Translations under genes and position numbers: made by a program | NCBI RefSeq assembly: GCF_000003815.2 | Contig: NC_049984.1 | Span: forward strand, 16,042,381 to 16,097,417 | Reading direction: 5' to 3' | DNA from: Branchiostoma floridae | Lineage: Eukaryota; Chordata; Leptocardii; Amphioxiformes; Branchiostomatidae | Length of the DNA stretch: 55,037 nt | Shown: one piece after another, positions 12,187 to 23,290 of the stretch | Position numbering within the stretch: the stretch's first letter is position 1 | Layout: the number at the start of each line of letters is the position of its first letter | Notes under the pieces: model-generated | What the model was told of the DNA's origin: nothing | Database searches by the model: none | The model's input: the letters and a program-made list of their open reading frames with translations, nothing else

Positions 12187-15100
12187 ATGAGTTTTACCAA
12201 AAGTCGATTCTTAGCTGTGGGACAGCAGTGTGTGAAGATGGCGAGCAGGGCAGCAAGCGGAGGTAAGCTGGCGGGGAAGGTAGCTGTTGTTACCGCCTCA
12301 ACTGACGGGTGAGTACTAAGTTACTTAACTACTAGTGCCTAAGCTGAGGTTCATATGATTGACACATGCATGATGCATTCATGGTTGTGAAATGATTCAG
12401 AGGATTCCAGTGAAATTACCTATTACAAGCACTTGTTGCCTATGTTCGATCCTAATAGGGGCCAAAGTCAGCCTGTAACAGCTCACCAGTTCCTTTTGTA
12501 TCACTCACACTCTGACTCACTCCGGCGAGCTTTTGTATCAAATGGGGAAAGTAAATGTAAACTTCGAATATTTTGTCACCTGAGCCCCGCCCCCAAGTTC
12601 ACAGCCACTGACTGTGGTGGTAAATCAACGTTATAGACTTCAGTCTTGACTAATTAAGGGCTAAATGATCTGCCCTGAGATACATATACGTGTATACGGT
12701 GCCATAATTCATGATTATTCCTAGATCTATAAGGAACTACCATGAATTATGGCACCATATACAACCACTGAATGAACGACCCAGCGTGGCGAGGTCATTT
12801 ATGAGGTGCGCCAAAAAGTAGTTACTCAAGCAACTGGATATGATTTTTGGAAACGGTCAGACTTTTCGGATAGAATCCACTATCCTTCGTCAGTGTCACA
12901 GGAAAAACCTCTGTGACACTACAAAAATTCTATCCGAAACGTCTGACCGTTCCAAAAATCATNNNNNNNNNNNNNNNNNNNNNNNNNNNNNNNNNNNNNN
13001 NNNNNNNNNNNNNNNNNNNNNNNNNNNNNNNNNNNNNNNNNNNNNNNNNNNNNNNNNNNNNNGTTTATGGTACAATGTAGCACTTTTGACAAGTGTTCCA
13101 ATTGACTTGAGTTTCGAGTCGTAGGATCCTCTATTGTGAGTATATCAACCGGAAAATAGGAAAGGTAGCACCCTATTTCAAAAATCATATCCAGTTGCTT
13201 GAGTAAGTACTTTTTGGCGTATCTTATTACCTGGATGTCTAACCTACATCGACGTATTTATGAGGTGGTTATAGCTATAGGAACCAACCATGGTAAAACA
13301 AACCCAGACCTGTATCTAAACCTCTATGAGTCCATACCTGATGTTATGATTCGGTACGCAGCGTGTAAGGATTGATAGATTTACATGATTTCCACAGGAT
13401 TGGACTGGCGATAGCGCGTCGTCTCGGCCAGGACGGAGCCAAGGTTGTCATCAGCAGCCGTAAGGAGAAGAACGTCCAGCGAGCCTTACAGGAACTCCAG
13501 GGGGAAAACCTGGATGTGACGGGGATGGTGTGTCATGTGGGGAAGGCAGAGGACAGGAAAAACCTCATCCAGCATGTAAGGGTGCAGTACTACTGGGATA
13601 AGTGATGGTGTGTCATGTGGGGAAGGCTGAGGACAGGAAAAACCTCATCCAGCATGTAAGGGTGCAGTACTACTGGGATAAGGGATGGTGTGTCATGTGG
13701 GGAAGGCTGAGGACAGGAAAAACCTCATCCAGCATGTAAGGGTGCAGTAAGTTGTTGGGATAAGGGATGGTGTGTCATGTGGGGTCCTATAATAAAGGCA
13801 AAGGACTTAAAAACCTCATCCAGCATGTAAGGGTGCAGTACTGTTGGGATAAGGGATGGTGTGTCATGTGGGGAAGGCAGAGGACAGGAAAAACCTCATC
13901 CAGCATGTAAGGGTGCAGTACTGTTGGGATAAGCATGGGGGGATGGTGTGTCACGTGGGGAAGGCAGAGGACAGGAAAAACCTCATCCAGCATGTAAGGG
14001 TGCAGTACTGTCGGGATAAGCATGGGGGGATGGTGTGTCACGTGGGGAAGGCAGAGGACAGGAAAAACCTCATCCAGCATGTAAGGGTGCAGTACTGTTG
14101 GGATAAGGGATGGTGTGTCATGTGGGGAAGGCAGAGGACAGGAAAAACCTCATCCAGCATGTAAGGGTGCAGTACTGTTGGGATAAGCATGGGGGGATGG
14201 TGTGTCACGTGGGGAAGGCAGAGAACAGGAAAAACCTCATCCAGCATGTAAGGGTGCAGTACTGTTGGGATAAGGGATGGTGTGTCATGTGGGGAAGGCA
14301 GAGGACAGGAAAAACCTCATCCAGCATGTAAGGGTGCAGTACTGTTGGGATAAGCATGGGGGGATGGTGTGTCACGTGGGGAAGGCAGAGGACAGGAAAA
14401 ACCTCATCCAGCATGTAAGGGTGCAGTACTGTCGGGATAAGCATGNNNNNNNNNNNNNNNNNNNNNNNNNNNNNNNNNNNNNNNNNNNNNNNNNNNNNNN
14501 NNNNNNNNNNNNNNNNNNNNNNNNNNNNNNNNNNNNNNNNNNNNNTCATCCAGCATGTAAGGGTGCAGTACTGTTGGGATAAGCATGGGGGGATGGTGTG
14601 TCACATGGGGAAGGCAGAGGACAGGAAAAACCTCATCCAGCATGTAAGGGTGCAGTACTGTTGGGATAAGCATGGGGGGATGGTGTGTCACGTGGGGAAG
14701 GCAGAGGACAGGAAAAACCTCATCCAGCATGTAAGGGCAGTCTCTGACTATGCTGGCTACTATTACTAGTACTATAGGGAGAATAGTTTGCCTGGGTAGT
14801 TTTGCCACAACCTACTAGTTAGTAGTAGCCTGAGTACCATCCTCTGTAGTGACAGCTGTCTCAGTACTGTCGCTTAATGCAGCGGTCCCTACACAGGATG
14901 GTAGCCGCAACCAGAGAAGTGGGCGGGAAACCCTAATGTGGACTGACTCCCCTGGCCAATTTCCTGATTTTTTAAACCAAATTCTATCTAGAAATAAGTG
15001 AATGGGGATGCCTCAGATGCTTGGGGGGTGGGGAGGGTGCCCTGTTGGAGGAAGTGTCTCAAGCACGTTAACAACCTTATAAATGGTTACCTACTGGCTG

Positions 15101-18100
15101 TACTACTACAAGGTACTGAATTTACTATGAATTTTCACCCATGTCCAGTATCAGGGTGAAATGTACGAAGTTGTCCTAAGTTAAGTTAGATGTCAGAAGT
15201 TGTCCAAAGTTATCCAAAGTTGTCCGAAGTTGTCCGAAGTTATGACGTCACGCTAACCATGACGTCATCCTAACTTTGGACAGTCAGTCAGGGGGTGTAC
15301 GGAGTTGTCCGAAGTTGTCCGAAGTTATGACGTCATCTTAATTATGACGTCATCCAAACTTTGTATAAAAAGACGGGGGGTTACCGAAATTGTCGGAAGT
15401 TGAGACGTAAATATAAAAGTGATTAGATCGAGATCTAAAAAGTCTGTGTTTTTGGTGGGACATAACGTTAAGAGGAGAAATAAAAGACAAAAAGACATGA
15501 AATAAGTGAATTTGTTACAATGCATGAACATTGATTTTGTGCTGATTAATGTGCATCTATATTTTATTTGTTTATATGCGTGAGTGGTGTGTATCTTATT
15601 TACATATATATAAGTTTTTACTATGTGTTAATTAACTTTGGACAAGTTCGTACACATGCCGCCCTACCCTGCCTACTGTACGAAGTTAGATGACGTCACT
15701 TAACTTTGCACAACTTAGGACAACTTTGCACACTTGTTGACCTACCCTGCCTACTGTCCGAAGTTAGATGACGTCACGTAACTTTGCACAACTTAGGACA
15801 ACTTTGCACACTTGTTGACTTACCCCGCCCACTGTCCGAAGTTAGATGACGTCACGTAACTTTGCACAACTTAGGACAACTTTGCACACTTGTTGACCTA
15901 CCCTGCCCACTGTCCGAAGTTAGATGACGTCACTTAACTTTGCACAACTTAGGACAACTTTGCACACTTGTTGACCTACCCCGCCCACTGTCCGAAGTTA
16001 GATGACGTCACGTAACTTTGCACAACTTCGGACAACTTCGTACACTTGACACCTTACCCTGCCTACTGTACGAAGTTAGATTACGTCATCCAATAAATGT
16101 TTTGACGTCATCTGTGACTCCCAATATAGCCTCAAAACCAGTAGGAAACGGTTGTAACTTCGTACAACTTCGTACAACTTCGTACACCCTAACTTCGTGC
16201 ACTTCACCCTGATACTGGACATAGCTCTGAATTTTAATCCAAAAAAATGCTTTCTTCGGGTTGCCTCGCTTCAGCAAAGCTTTGCAGACACTCAAGATGA
16301 GAACATGAATCTTTTTATTCTTGTATGTCTGTGTAACTATAGCTGCAGACTTTGAATGTGTTTTTTTCTTGCAGGCCGTTGACAAGTACGGAGGCCTAGA
16401 CATTCTGGTTTCCAATGCTGCAGCCAACCCTGCATTCGGACCCATGTTGGACGTAAGACATGCAATGCACAGTGTAACAGAACCTGACATCATTTCACTA
16501 GTGTTGTAAAAAGTAATTAAACAACAAATAACAATAAAGGCTTTTTTCCTTTTAAGAAAACAGGTAGTTTATTTATGTTGTAAAAATGTATGTTGCAAGG
16601 GTAGTCTAATATAATTAAGGTCAAAGTATTTGATTTCCATCCTACCATGTCGTAGTTAGAATCTTCCATTATGACTATCAGAAAGATAGTTGTATACATT
16701 ATACACCAGGACATTCCTGTACAGGTGTGTAAAGCCTTACAACACATTCCCACAACACATCAAATCAGCCACACCATCCATGTTCAAAAAGCACATCAAA
16801 GACAGATTAAAAACACTGACACAAACTTACAAAACTGACACAAACTTACAAACCTCTGCAGCACTGGTGGTTAAAGACATTCATTGACAACTAACGTTAT
16901 GTATATAAAATTAAAAGAATATTTGACACTGACGTCTGACCTCTCAGCTACTTGACCTCTCAACTCATTCCTTTTATTTTTAGAATTAGGTATAGCTGCA
17001 GTTGTAGTATTTGCTTTAGGTATAAGTGTACCTTTATATTAGGTTGTAGCAGGGTTGTAGCCAGCCTGAAACCATTTTCTGTCCCCTTGATTTTGAATGG
17101 GAATCCTATCGAGCACCGAAGGCATGGCGTGACGTTGCGCATCATTTCTAGGGGGTCTGGGTCCCAGAAAATTGTTAAATCAAGACCCTCTGAAACACTA
17201 TTTCCTGCATTTTGAGGTGCAAATTTTGCTTGTAGACTAAGCTGTTCAATGGCATCTGTTTTGGTGAAGAAGAACACATGGGTTTCAGTTTTTTTTTATA
17301 TCTTAAAATATCAATTTTTTTTCTGTCCCAAGGGACGGAATGGGGAAAACTTTTTTCAGTCCCCAGCTGCAAAATTCCTTCAAAGGACTGAAGGACAGGT
17401 GCTGGCTACAACCCTGGGTTGTAGGTTAGGTTTAAGTGATGTTAAGGTGTAAATAGTTCTATGTTAATGTTGTATTTTGTAACATGTTTGTCTCATGACT
17501 CCAGGAAGACTAGTGATGCAGTCTGTACTCACTAATGGAGATCTATTGAATAAACAATAAACCCAAAATTGACAATTGGGATCATAACTGATATGAATAT
17601 AACTTTTGTTGTTTCAGACAACAGAGTCTGCTTGGGACAAGGTAAGTGTTTGTTTCTATGTTCAGTTTGACAAATTCTAAAAAATCTGCTTACATTGTAT
17701 TTGGTTTATGCAAGTCAGGCCCTTCAAAGTTCAAGCTTGGTATGTTCATAAACAAGAAAATTGTAATGTGAAAAGACTTTTGAAAATACAACCAGGTGCT
17801 TTATTCAACCAAAATTTCTGTGACCATCTGTCACCTTCCTCTGTGTAATTCTCACTGGATCATATTGTACTGCAGCATAGGTGGCGCTGCTTACAGATCT
17901 GTCCCAAACACAAAGAATTTACACGCATTATGTTACATAGATAGCTAATACAGTATGTACTATGCATTCCCAGACATAAAAGTCACCAAGAAATTGGCCG
18001 AATAAAGTGAAAGAATTCTGCATTTCAAAAGAATTCCAAAAAGCATTAATTTTGACAAGTAACTGGATATGATTTTGGAAACTGTCACTGTTGACCATTT

Positions 18101-21100
18101 GACAAATGTTGAAATGGCCGTTTCCAAAATCATATCCAGTTGCTTGAATAACTGCTTTTTGGCATATCCTGTTAATTAAATGTTAAATCTTTATCAATGT
18201 TTCAAAAGAATGATTTTTTTTCATCAGATCTTTGACACAAATGTGAAAGCTGCATTTTTCCTGGCCAAGGATGCCGTGCCTCACATGGAGAAGAGAGGGT
18301 GGGTACCAGCGCTTTTTCCTCAAGCTTTTCCTTGTGCTGAGTTGCAACAGTACATTCTGTAATGGTACCATCAATATTTTGTAATAATTAAAATTCATAC
18401 CTGTCCAGTAAGTTGGATTGAATATTGATAATTCACATACCAATGAACAATACTAGCTTCAATAACCTTCAAATTGACTACATATCCTAGGCATCTGTAT
18501 TACTCATAGTTGATATGTGGCCAAGAAAAATCATCTTGATGTTAGTTACTATGTATTTATTGTACTAAATGTATGTGTACATTATGTGTTAGGATAATGC
18601 ATGATTTCATGTATGCAGTATGCAGCAATTCATCCCATAGGATGCATTACAAAATCTATCATTTAAATCAATTAATCAATCAATTCTGGAAGTTGATTAA
18701 GCTTTAGTAAATGCATCTTAGTGCTAGTTATTATTTCACCTTTATCCGTGGAGTTATATCCTATATCCTTCGTATCTAAAAACATGATATTTAGGTGTAT
18801 CAAGAAGATGGGTGGTGGTTTCAATATGCTATATTTTCAAGATCTTTTAGTTTGAAACCACTGCCCATCTTCTTGATACCCCTAAATACCTTGATTTAAA
18901 AAATGGATCATATAAGTTCCCCACAGATAAAGTAGCATTTTTGATAGTGCTAAAAAGCTGCACAAAATAAAAGAGAATTATTTCATGCACATACAGGGGA
19001 GGCTCTATTATTATTGTTGGCTCCATTGGTGGTTATAAAGCAAATGAGGTGGGTATGACAATAGTTTCACAACACTTACTACTAAGCCTCGTAACCAGCA
19101 AGCCCTGAGTTTTTACATATACATGTAGCCTTCTGTAGCCTCTGCTACAGGCCCTATATAGGACTTTTTTTCACCTATGTGCAAATTTCTGATACTGCCA
19201 GATTCTGATTGCTTGCTTGCTGAGATTGGATTGCCATCTATGTTTCACATAACTGCTTAACTGCCTTCATACACCTCACATTTGGCGAAAATCGATCGTA
19301 CGACAATTCTGCGTCAATTGCCCGAGTCTTGCATATAGTACTGTAAATGTTCGCGGGGATTTAATTTCACGGTTGCAGGAAAATAAGCTTTTCGCAGTGG
19401 TTTTTATTTCGCGGTAGCACCATGCACTGTAGTCTCTTACTGCCATTGAAAAATGTTCGCGGTGGTTTTGAATTGAAGTGAAGTGGCCGCAGCAAAAACC
19501 GCGAACATTAAAGCACCACGAAAGTTTCTGCATTTACAGTAATAACTTTATTACACAACAATTGGTACAAAGTATGGCTTATATGTGACAGGGACGGTTT
19601 TCAGGTGAAAAATATTTGAAACCCTCTGTTGATCTGAAATATAGCAAATCTTCCATCAATACACCCGAAGATTGTGGATAATGTAACAGGGATATTAGCA
19701 GTAAACACTAGCTGTGAGCTTGTCCAGTTTTCAAGTACAGTCGGCTCAAGCTGTGTAAGACTGCACTGTAAGGTTTGATCCACTCACATTGGGATTGACC
19801 CCTAATCTTTTTGATAAGTGCATGTCATTGAGTTAATCTCCAAGCAGATCTATCGGTGGTATTAGGCAGTATCCAAAGGGCCTACCAGTGGCCTATTGGA
19901 TACTGATTGGCCCTTTGGATACTGCCTGACCGCTGATAGATCTGCTTGGAGATGAAACTGCAGTGGGATCTTTATGTAATATACAGTGCTTTCGAGGTGT
20001 GGCTCTCTTCAAAAAGAGAACATGCGTCTTTTACATCTCATGCAAGAGGACGTAGTCCCTAACTGAAACTAGGTACATCCATTTTCAAGTTGAGTGAGGA
20101 AATACATGTACCTGTGTAAAGTGCCTTTCCCATGGGCACAACATTGAGGCCCACTATGGGATTTAAACCCAGAACCCTTAGATTCTAAGTCAACCGCACT
20201 AACCACATTAAGACACCTCGTCACCACTTTTGCTAGCAGACCGTAGCAAATAATCAGACTCCCAGAGCCATCAGAAACTTGTGCGTAGTTGTTTGAAAAA
20301 GTCTGTTGGGGCCTGCAATGATAGACCACCAGGCAGCATGTCTATGGACCATCTCATTGGCTTGCTGATTACCAGGCTGCACCAATCAGGTGCACTGCTG
20401 CTAATGAGATTGCACATTAATCTGTTTGCAGGGCAGGGTCAGTAGTATTTGTATCATCCATTGGAGGCTATGTACCATTTGAGGTAAGTGGGCCTGGGGT
20501 GAGCAGAACTGTGATCATGACAGCTACAGCCTGGTGTCTATCCTATTCTAGGTCTCTTTACTTCTTCTGATCGCTTCTCTTCTGATTAATAGTCTGGTAC
20601 CCGTCCCATTTAAACATATAATTTAAGGTTACATACAGGGTTCTAGCAAACCTGATTTTTTTTTCCGTCACCTGGATTTTGAATGGAAATCCTGTCAAAG
20701 GCTGTGACGGTCCAAATGTTCTGGGGGCATGCTCCATGGGAAAACCTTGTGAAATGCTATTTCCTTTATATTTTGTGCAGAAAACTTTGCTGGTAGACTC
20801 AGTTTGGTTCAATCAATATCTTCACCTGAATAGGCAAAATTTTTGTCCGTCCCCAGCGTCAAAATTCCGTCAAAGGACGCAAGGATGGATGCTGGCTAGA
20901 ACCCGGTTACGTAGTTTGAAAGAAGCAGTGCAATGGGCATCAAAATGCCCAATGCCTGTCATGAAGAACATGTGACTTGGAGCCAGTTAGAGCTCTCATG
21001 TGTGCTAGTTTTTATGAATAATTAAATTCCAATCATGCCTGTGTGCTCGACGATTTGTGAACTGAAGGAAGGGATCGAGAACAGACTGCAGCTAGAAATA

Positions 21101-22940
21101 TTACTATGGCTATGAGGGGTGATCAATAAGTTCTAAGCACGGCACAGATTTTGAAGCATAGATGACAAGCATAAAGTGTTTTATGAATGTGTACTGAAAT
21201 TCAAATTATTGTGATCATTTAACTTTACAGGCGACACCCAATAATGGTAGCTATAGGTAAGAGAGAAGGAAAAAAACATGGCATGCTGAACTCAACCCAC
21301 ACATGTCTGATCACAGTTCACCCTTGTTTTTCTCGCAGCTTGCCTACTTATTTTCAAAAAGACGTTGTCTGGAAATCAATAACTGCCATGATTTAGAATT
21401 TGGAAGATATTGATAAAAGGCTTTATACTATGAAATCTGCCTCAAAATTNNNNNNNNNNNNNNNNNNNNNNNNNNNNNNNNNNNNNNNNNNNNNNNNNNN
21501 NNNNNNNNNNNNNNNNNNNNNNNNNNNNNNNNNNNNNNNNNNNNNNNNNGTCAAACCTGGCTTTAGCAGCCACCTTTGCATAGCGACCACCTGGCCATTG
21601 TGGTCACTTTTAGTCTGTCCCTTGGATTTTTCCCCATTGACCTAAGCATTAAGAAATAGTCTATAGCGGCCACCTGTCCAATGCGGCCATGACCACACGA
21701 TTTCCGGTCCCGTAGATACGGAAACAATGCATATTGCAGCCATACAGTGGCTGTATGTCACGCTGCACCGGGTTTAAAATCATAGTTTGCAAGGATTTGG
21801 AGTTCCCGACAGGGTCATTTGGGCAGCAGCGGAAGGTAGGCTTGCCTTGAACGTTAGGTCAAGTCAGTGTCTGCGAATTTACCAACATTACGCATGGCAA
21901 TATCGATCATTTTGGAAAGATTTCACTTTGGCAGGGTCAGTTGAATTTTGAGACGATCAAGACAATTTTACTTGGTGAGAAAGATTAGTGGGTACTGAAA
22001 TCATGTGTTGCTTATTTCTTGGTCAATTGATCAGCATATTCTCTATAGTGGCCACCTGTCTATAGTGGCCACATTTCTCTAGTCCCTTGAGTGGCCACTA
22101 TAGACAGGCTTGACTACATTAATTTTGTAACAAAAAATCTATTTCCCATGAGCCTTATACCAGATTTGTATGTTCTTGATATTCTTATGCAGCTTTATAA
22201 TTTTTTCTCTCAACATTATTGAATTTAATGTTCTGATTCGTCATATGCATGATTATATTCATCAAACTAAACATTGTGCTGATATCCAATATTTGTTACA
22301 GATAAGAACACTAAGTCTTATAAATTTGTGACATACAATTGAAATGATATCATACACCAGTGTGATAGTTTTATTATTATTGATGTAATGGTTTCTTGGA
22401 TAGCATTATCATTTAACACACAACCAGGACATTTCTGTGACCTTCCTCAAGGCAGTACTAACTGCCCCTACTTTGCACTGCAGCTAGGTGTCGTTGCTGC
22501 ACTGTGAAGAATGCAGTCCCAAACATGACTGAATTTGTATCCCCCCCTCATCACAGTTCATGACTTGGGTAGATTTTCTAATCCGTACAGCCTCCTTAAT
22601 CGAAAGAGCGCATCAGTTGTCCTCCCTATCTATCACCTTAGCCCTATCACAGTCTATTACACCAAGGACCTTTCGTTGATGAAAGCTCCTTGATTACACC
22701 TAGCTGCAGTACAAAGTAGACATTCAGTACGGAAGGTAACAGTCAGTCACGAAAACTTTGTTACACAGTGATTTACCAAGGGAACGTAATGAAACTATTG
22801 ATGGTTTTTGTTTCTTCCTAAACAGGTTGGGAGAACCAGAGGACTGTGCTGCTCCTGTGTCCTTCCTGTGTTCAGACGATGCTGCTTACATCACGGGAGA
22901 AACCATCGTCATGTCAGGGGGGATGCTATCCAGGCTGTGA
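12187..22940 (+). CDS. DHRS4: DHRS4-like peroxisomal short-chain dehydrogenase/reductase (internal exon missing)
   Basis: An NADP(H)-dependent carbonyl/retinal reductase of the SDR family. Exons are 12187–12308, 13398–13575, 16375–16452, 17618–17641, 18228–18298, one of 18997–19048 or 20432–20483, then a missing part, then 22826–22940. The start [18 protein letters not shown] is followed by [19 protein letters not shown] (cofactor loop). [21 protein letters not shown] and LGEPEDCA all match DHRS4. The protein ends MLSRL; SRL is a type-1 peroxisomal signal. The catalytic Ser lies in the duplicated exon. The YxxxK segment and about 60 residues after it are not found; the 100-N gap at 21450–21549 is the likely place. 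Whether the real gene is intact cannot be judged from this assembly. Confidence 0.9.
12692..12762. repeat. Foldback (hairpin) sequence
   Basis: GTATACGGTGCCATAATTCATG at the left pairs with its near-perfect reverse complement at the right across a short spacer. It is probably a MITE remnant in intron 1 of the DHRS4-like gene. Confidence 0.6.
12807..13222. mobile_element. Hairpin MITE (AACTGGATATGATTTTGG family) with an assembly gap
   Basis: The inverted ends read GCCAAAAAGTA...CAACTGGATATG on the left and the reverse complement on the right. The interior is a further palindrome around 12855–12962. The 100-N gap at 12963–13062 lies in the hairpin and was probably caused by it. Relatives are at 18036–18169, 22985–23290 and 33570–33660. 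Confidence 0.7.
12963..13062. other. Assembly gap (100 N)
   Basis: A run of exactly 100 N, which usually marks a gap of unknown true length. Confidence 0.95.
13522..14740 (+). repeat. Tandem array made of DHRS4 exon 2 3' end plus its splice donor
   Basis: The final ~54 nt of exon 13398–13575, its CAT|GTAAGG donor and ~25 nt of intron are repeated at least 13 times with an 80–87 bp period. Starts are near 13604, 13684, 13766, 13855, 13940, 14029, 14108, 14195, 14274, 14361, 14590 and 14677. Nearly every copy keeps a usable GTAAGG donor. The 87-bp units keep a reading frame of 29 residues ([17 protein letters not shown] plus a linker). The first intron copy is closed by a TGA at 13603–13605. 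The gap at 14446–14545 hides more copies. Confidence 0.92.
14446..14545. other. Assembly gap (100 N) inside the tandem array
   Basis: A run of exactly 100 N. The array copy number is therefore a lower bound. Confidence 0.95.
15141..16222. mobile_element. TIR element carrying a 78-bp satellite with TGACGTCA sites
   Basis: The ends are inverted: ATGTCCAGTATCAGGGTGAA at the left and its reverse complement at the right. The interior has many GTCCGAAGTT words and a tandem array in which TGACGTCA recurs exactly every 78 bp (15691, 15769, 15847, 15925, 16003). In total I count ten perfect TGACGTCA octamers. It sits in intron 2 of the DHRS4-like gene. No transposase frame is seen, so it is non-autonomous. 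Confidence 0.8.
16690..16887 (+). mobile_element. LINE ORF2 C-terminal fragment
   Basis: The frame reads [15 protein letters not shown]...[12 protein letters not shown]. This matches the usual C-terminal 'W/YN.LP..I+......FK+.L+' tail of non-LTR retrotransposon proteins. Only this end remains. Confidence 0.55.
17051..17415. mobile_element. TIR element (GGGTTGTAGCCAGC ends)
   Basis: The left end AGGGTTGTAGCCAGC and the right end GCTGGCTACAACCCT are inverted. The interior has 'gattttgaatgggaatcct' and 'gacggaa' words. A second copy is at 20638–20904, and a fragment lies near 24330–24420. Confidence 0.6.
18036..18169. mobile_element. Hairpin MITE (AACTGGATATGATTTTGG family)
   Basis: Inverted arms around AACTGGATATGATTTTGGAAAC, ending in CTTTTTGGCATATCC. 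It lies 59 nt upstream of DHRS4 exon 5. Confidence 0.65.
18741..18933. mobile_element. MITE with TTTATCCG ends
   Basis: It has inverted ends (TTTATCCGTGG / CCACAGATAAA). The inner arms 'tcaagaagatgg' and 'ccatcttcttga' form a hairpin with GTTTGAAACCAC. Copies are at 33917–34107 and 40960–41047. Confidence 0.65.
18997..19048 (+). CDS. DHRS4: DHRS4-like alternative exon 6a
   Basis: This 52-nt exon (ATACAG before, GTGGGT after) encodes [17 protein letters not shown]. It is the beta-strand segment with the catalytic Ser of SDR enzymes (VGSIGG). It enters at phase 2 and leaves at phase 0, exactly like 20432–20483. Since 52 is not a multiple of 3, a transcript with both exons would be out of frame. 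Confidence 0.85.
19341..19539. mobile_element. MITE (CTGTAAATGC family)
   Basis: CTGTAAATG at the left and CATTTACAG at the right are inverted and flanked by TA. The interior repeats 'ttcgcggtgg'. Better-preserved sister at 27145–27352. Confidence 0.7.
19838..19953. repeat. Near-perfect foldback element
   Basis: CTCCAAGCAGATCTATCGG...CAGTATCCAAAGGGCC on the left pairs with its reverse complement on the right around a ~25-nt spacer. It is probably a MITE. Confidence 0.7.
20088..20245 (-). mobile_element. tRNA-derived SINE (minus strand)
   Basis: Read on the minus strand, the unit has a tRNA-like head with GTGGTTAGTGCGG (A box) and GGGTTCTGGGTTTAAATCCC (B box). An unrelated tail follows. It lies between the two alternative DHRS4 exons. 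Confidence 0.6.
20432..20483 (+). CDS. DHRS4: DHRS4-like alternative exon 6b
   Basis: This 52-nt exon (TTTGCAG before, GTAAGT after) encodes [18 protein letters not shown], the same segment as 18997–19048 but closer to vertebrate DHRS4 (VSSI). It keeps the catalytic Ser. Its splice sites are stronger than those of exon 6a, so it may be the default form. Confidence 0.88.
20638..20904. mobile_element. TIR element (GGGTTCTAGC ends)
   Basis: Second copy of the 17051–17415 family, with ends GGGTTCTAGCAAACC and GCTGGCTAGAACCC. Confidence 0.55.
21116..21449. mobile_element. Mariner-like element remnant
   Basis: It starts AGGGGTGATCAATAAGTTCT, the same terminal sequence as the element at 45026. The interior is partly alignable to 45026–45320, in both orientations. 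It runs into the gap at 21450. No intact transposase is present. Confidence 0.5.
21450..21549. other. Assembly gap (100 N) in the DHRS4-like gene
   Basis: A run of exactly 100 N. The missing YxxxK exon of the DHRS4-like gene should lie between 20483 and 22826 and is absent from the visible bases, so this gap probably removed it. Confidence 0.95.
21550..22115. mobile_element. Pogo/Tigger-like element, copy 2
   Basis: Same family as 3480–4385: GTCAAACCTGG at the left and 'ctatagacaggcttgacta' at the right, with 'atagtggccacc' subterminal repeats. The left end touches the assembly gap. Confidence 0.7.
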
Positions 22941-22961
22941 AGACTTTTAATTGTTGAGTAG

Positions 22962-22967
22962 AATAAA
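22962..22967 (+). terminator. Polyadenylation signal of the DHRS4-like gene
   Basis: An AATAAA lies only 21 nt after the stop codon, implying a very short 3' UTR if it is used. Confidence 0.5.
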
Positions 22968-22984
22968 AACAATGAAATGGTGTT

Positions 22985-23290
22985 GCCAAATAATAGTTGG
23001 TAAATCAACTGGATATGATTTTGGAAATGGAAAGACATTTCAGATAGCATGCACTATCTTTCGTCAGTGGCAATGAGGAAATCTGTTGAAGAGTATGTTT
23101 TATACCCTAACTATAAATTGATATGCAAAGAGTTAGAGTATAAATCATTTCATATTTAGGGTATAAAACCCGCTCTTCAAAAAGATTTGCTCAGTGACAC
23201 GAAATGTAGTGGATGCAACTTGAAATATATGACCATTTCCCACTGTTGCTTGAGAAAGTTATCTTTGGTGTCTTATTACCTGGATGTCTA
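22985..23290. mobile_element. Hairpin MITE (AACTGGATATGATTTTGG family)
   Basis: The left end CAACTGGATATGATTTTGG and the right end with 'ttgcttgagaaagttatc' and 'cttattacctggatgtctaa' match the other copies. The centre holds a palindrome around 'gggtataaaac'. Confidence 0.55.

Noticed and set aside
12840-13188. Open frames running through N bases
   Set aside because: They exist only because N was read through, and lie in a hairpin MITE.
13787-14808. Minus-strand open frames with repeated [17 protein letters not shown]
   Set aside because: These are reverse readings of the exon-2 tandem array and have no gene signals of their own.
15660-16080. CRISPR-like regular spacing
   Set aside because: The 78-bp units are repeated throughout with no unique spacers; it is a satellite inside a transposon in an animal genome.
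21225-21266. Short candidate DHRS4 exon (TTTACAG before, GTAAGA after)
   Set aside because: It lies inside the mariner-like remnant and lacks YxxxK; its encoded residues do not match the family.
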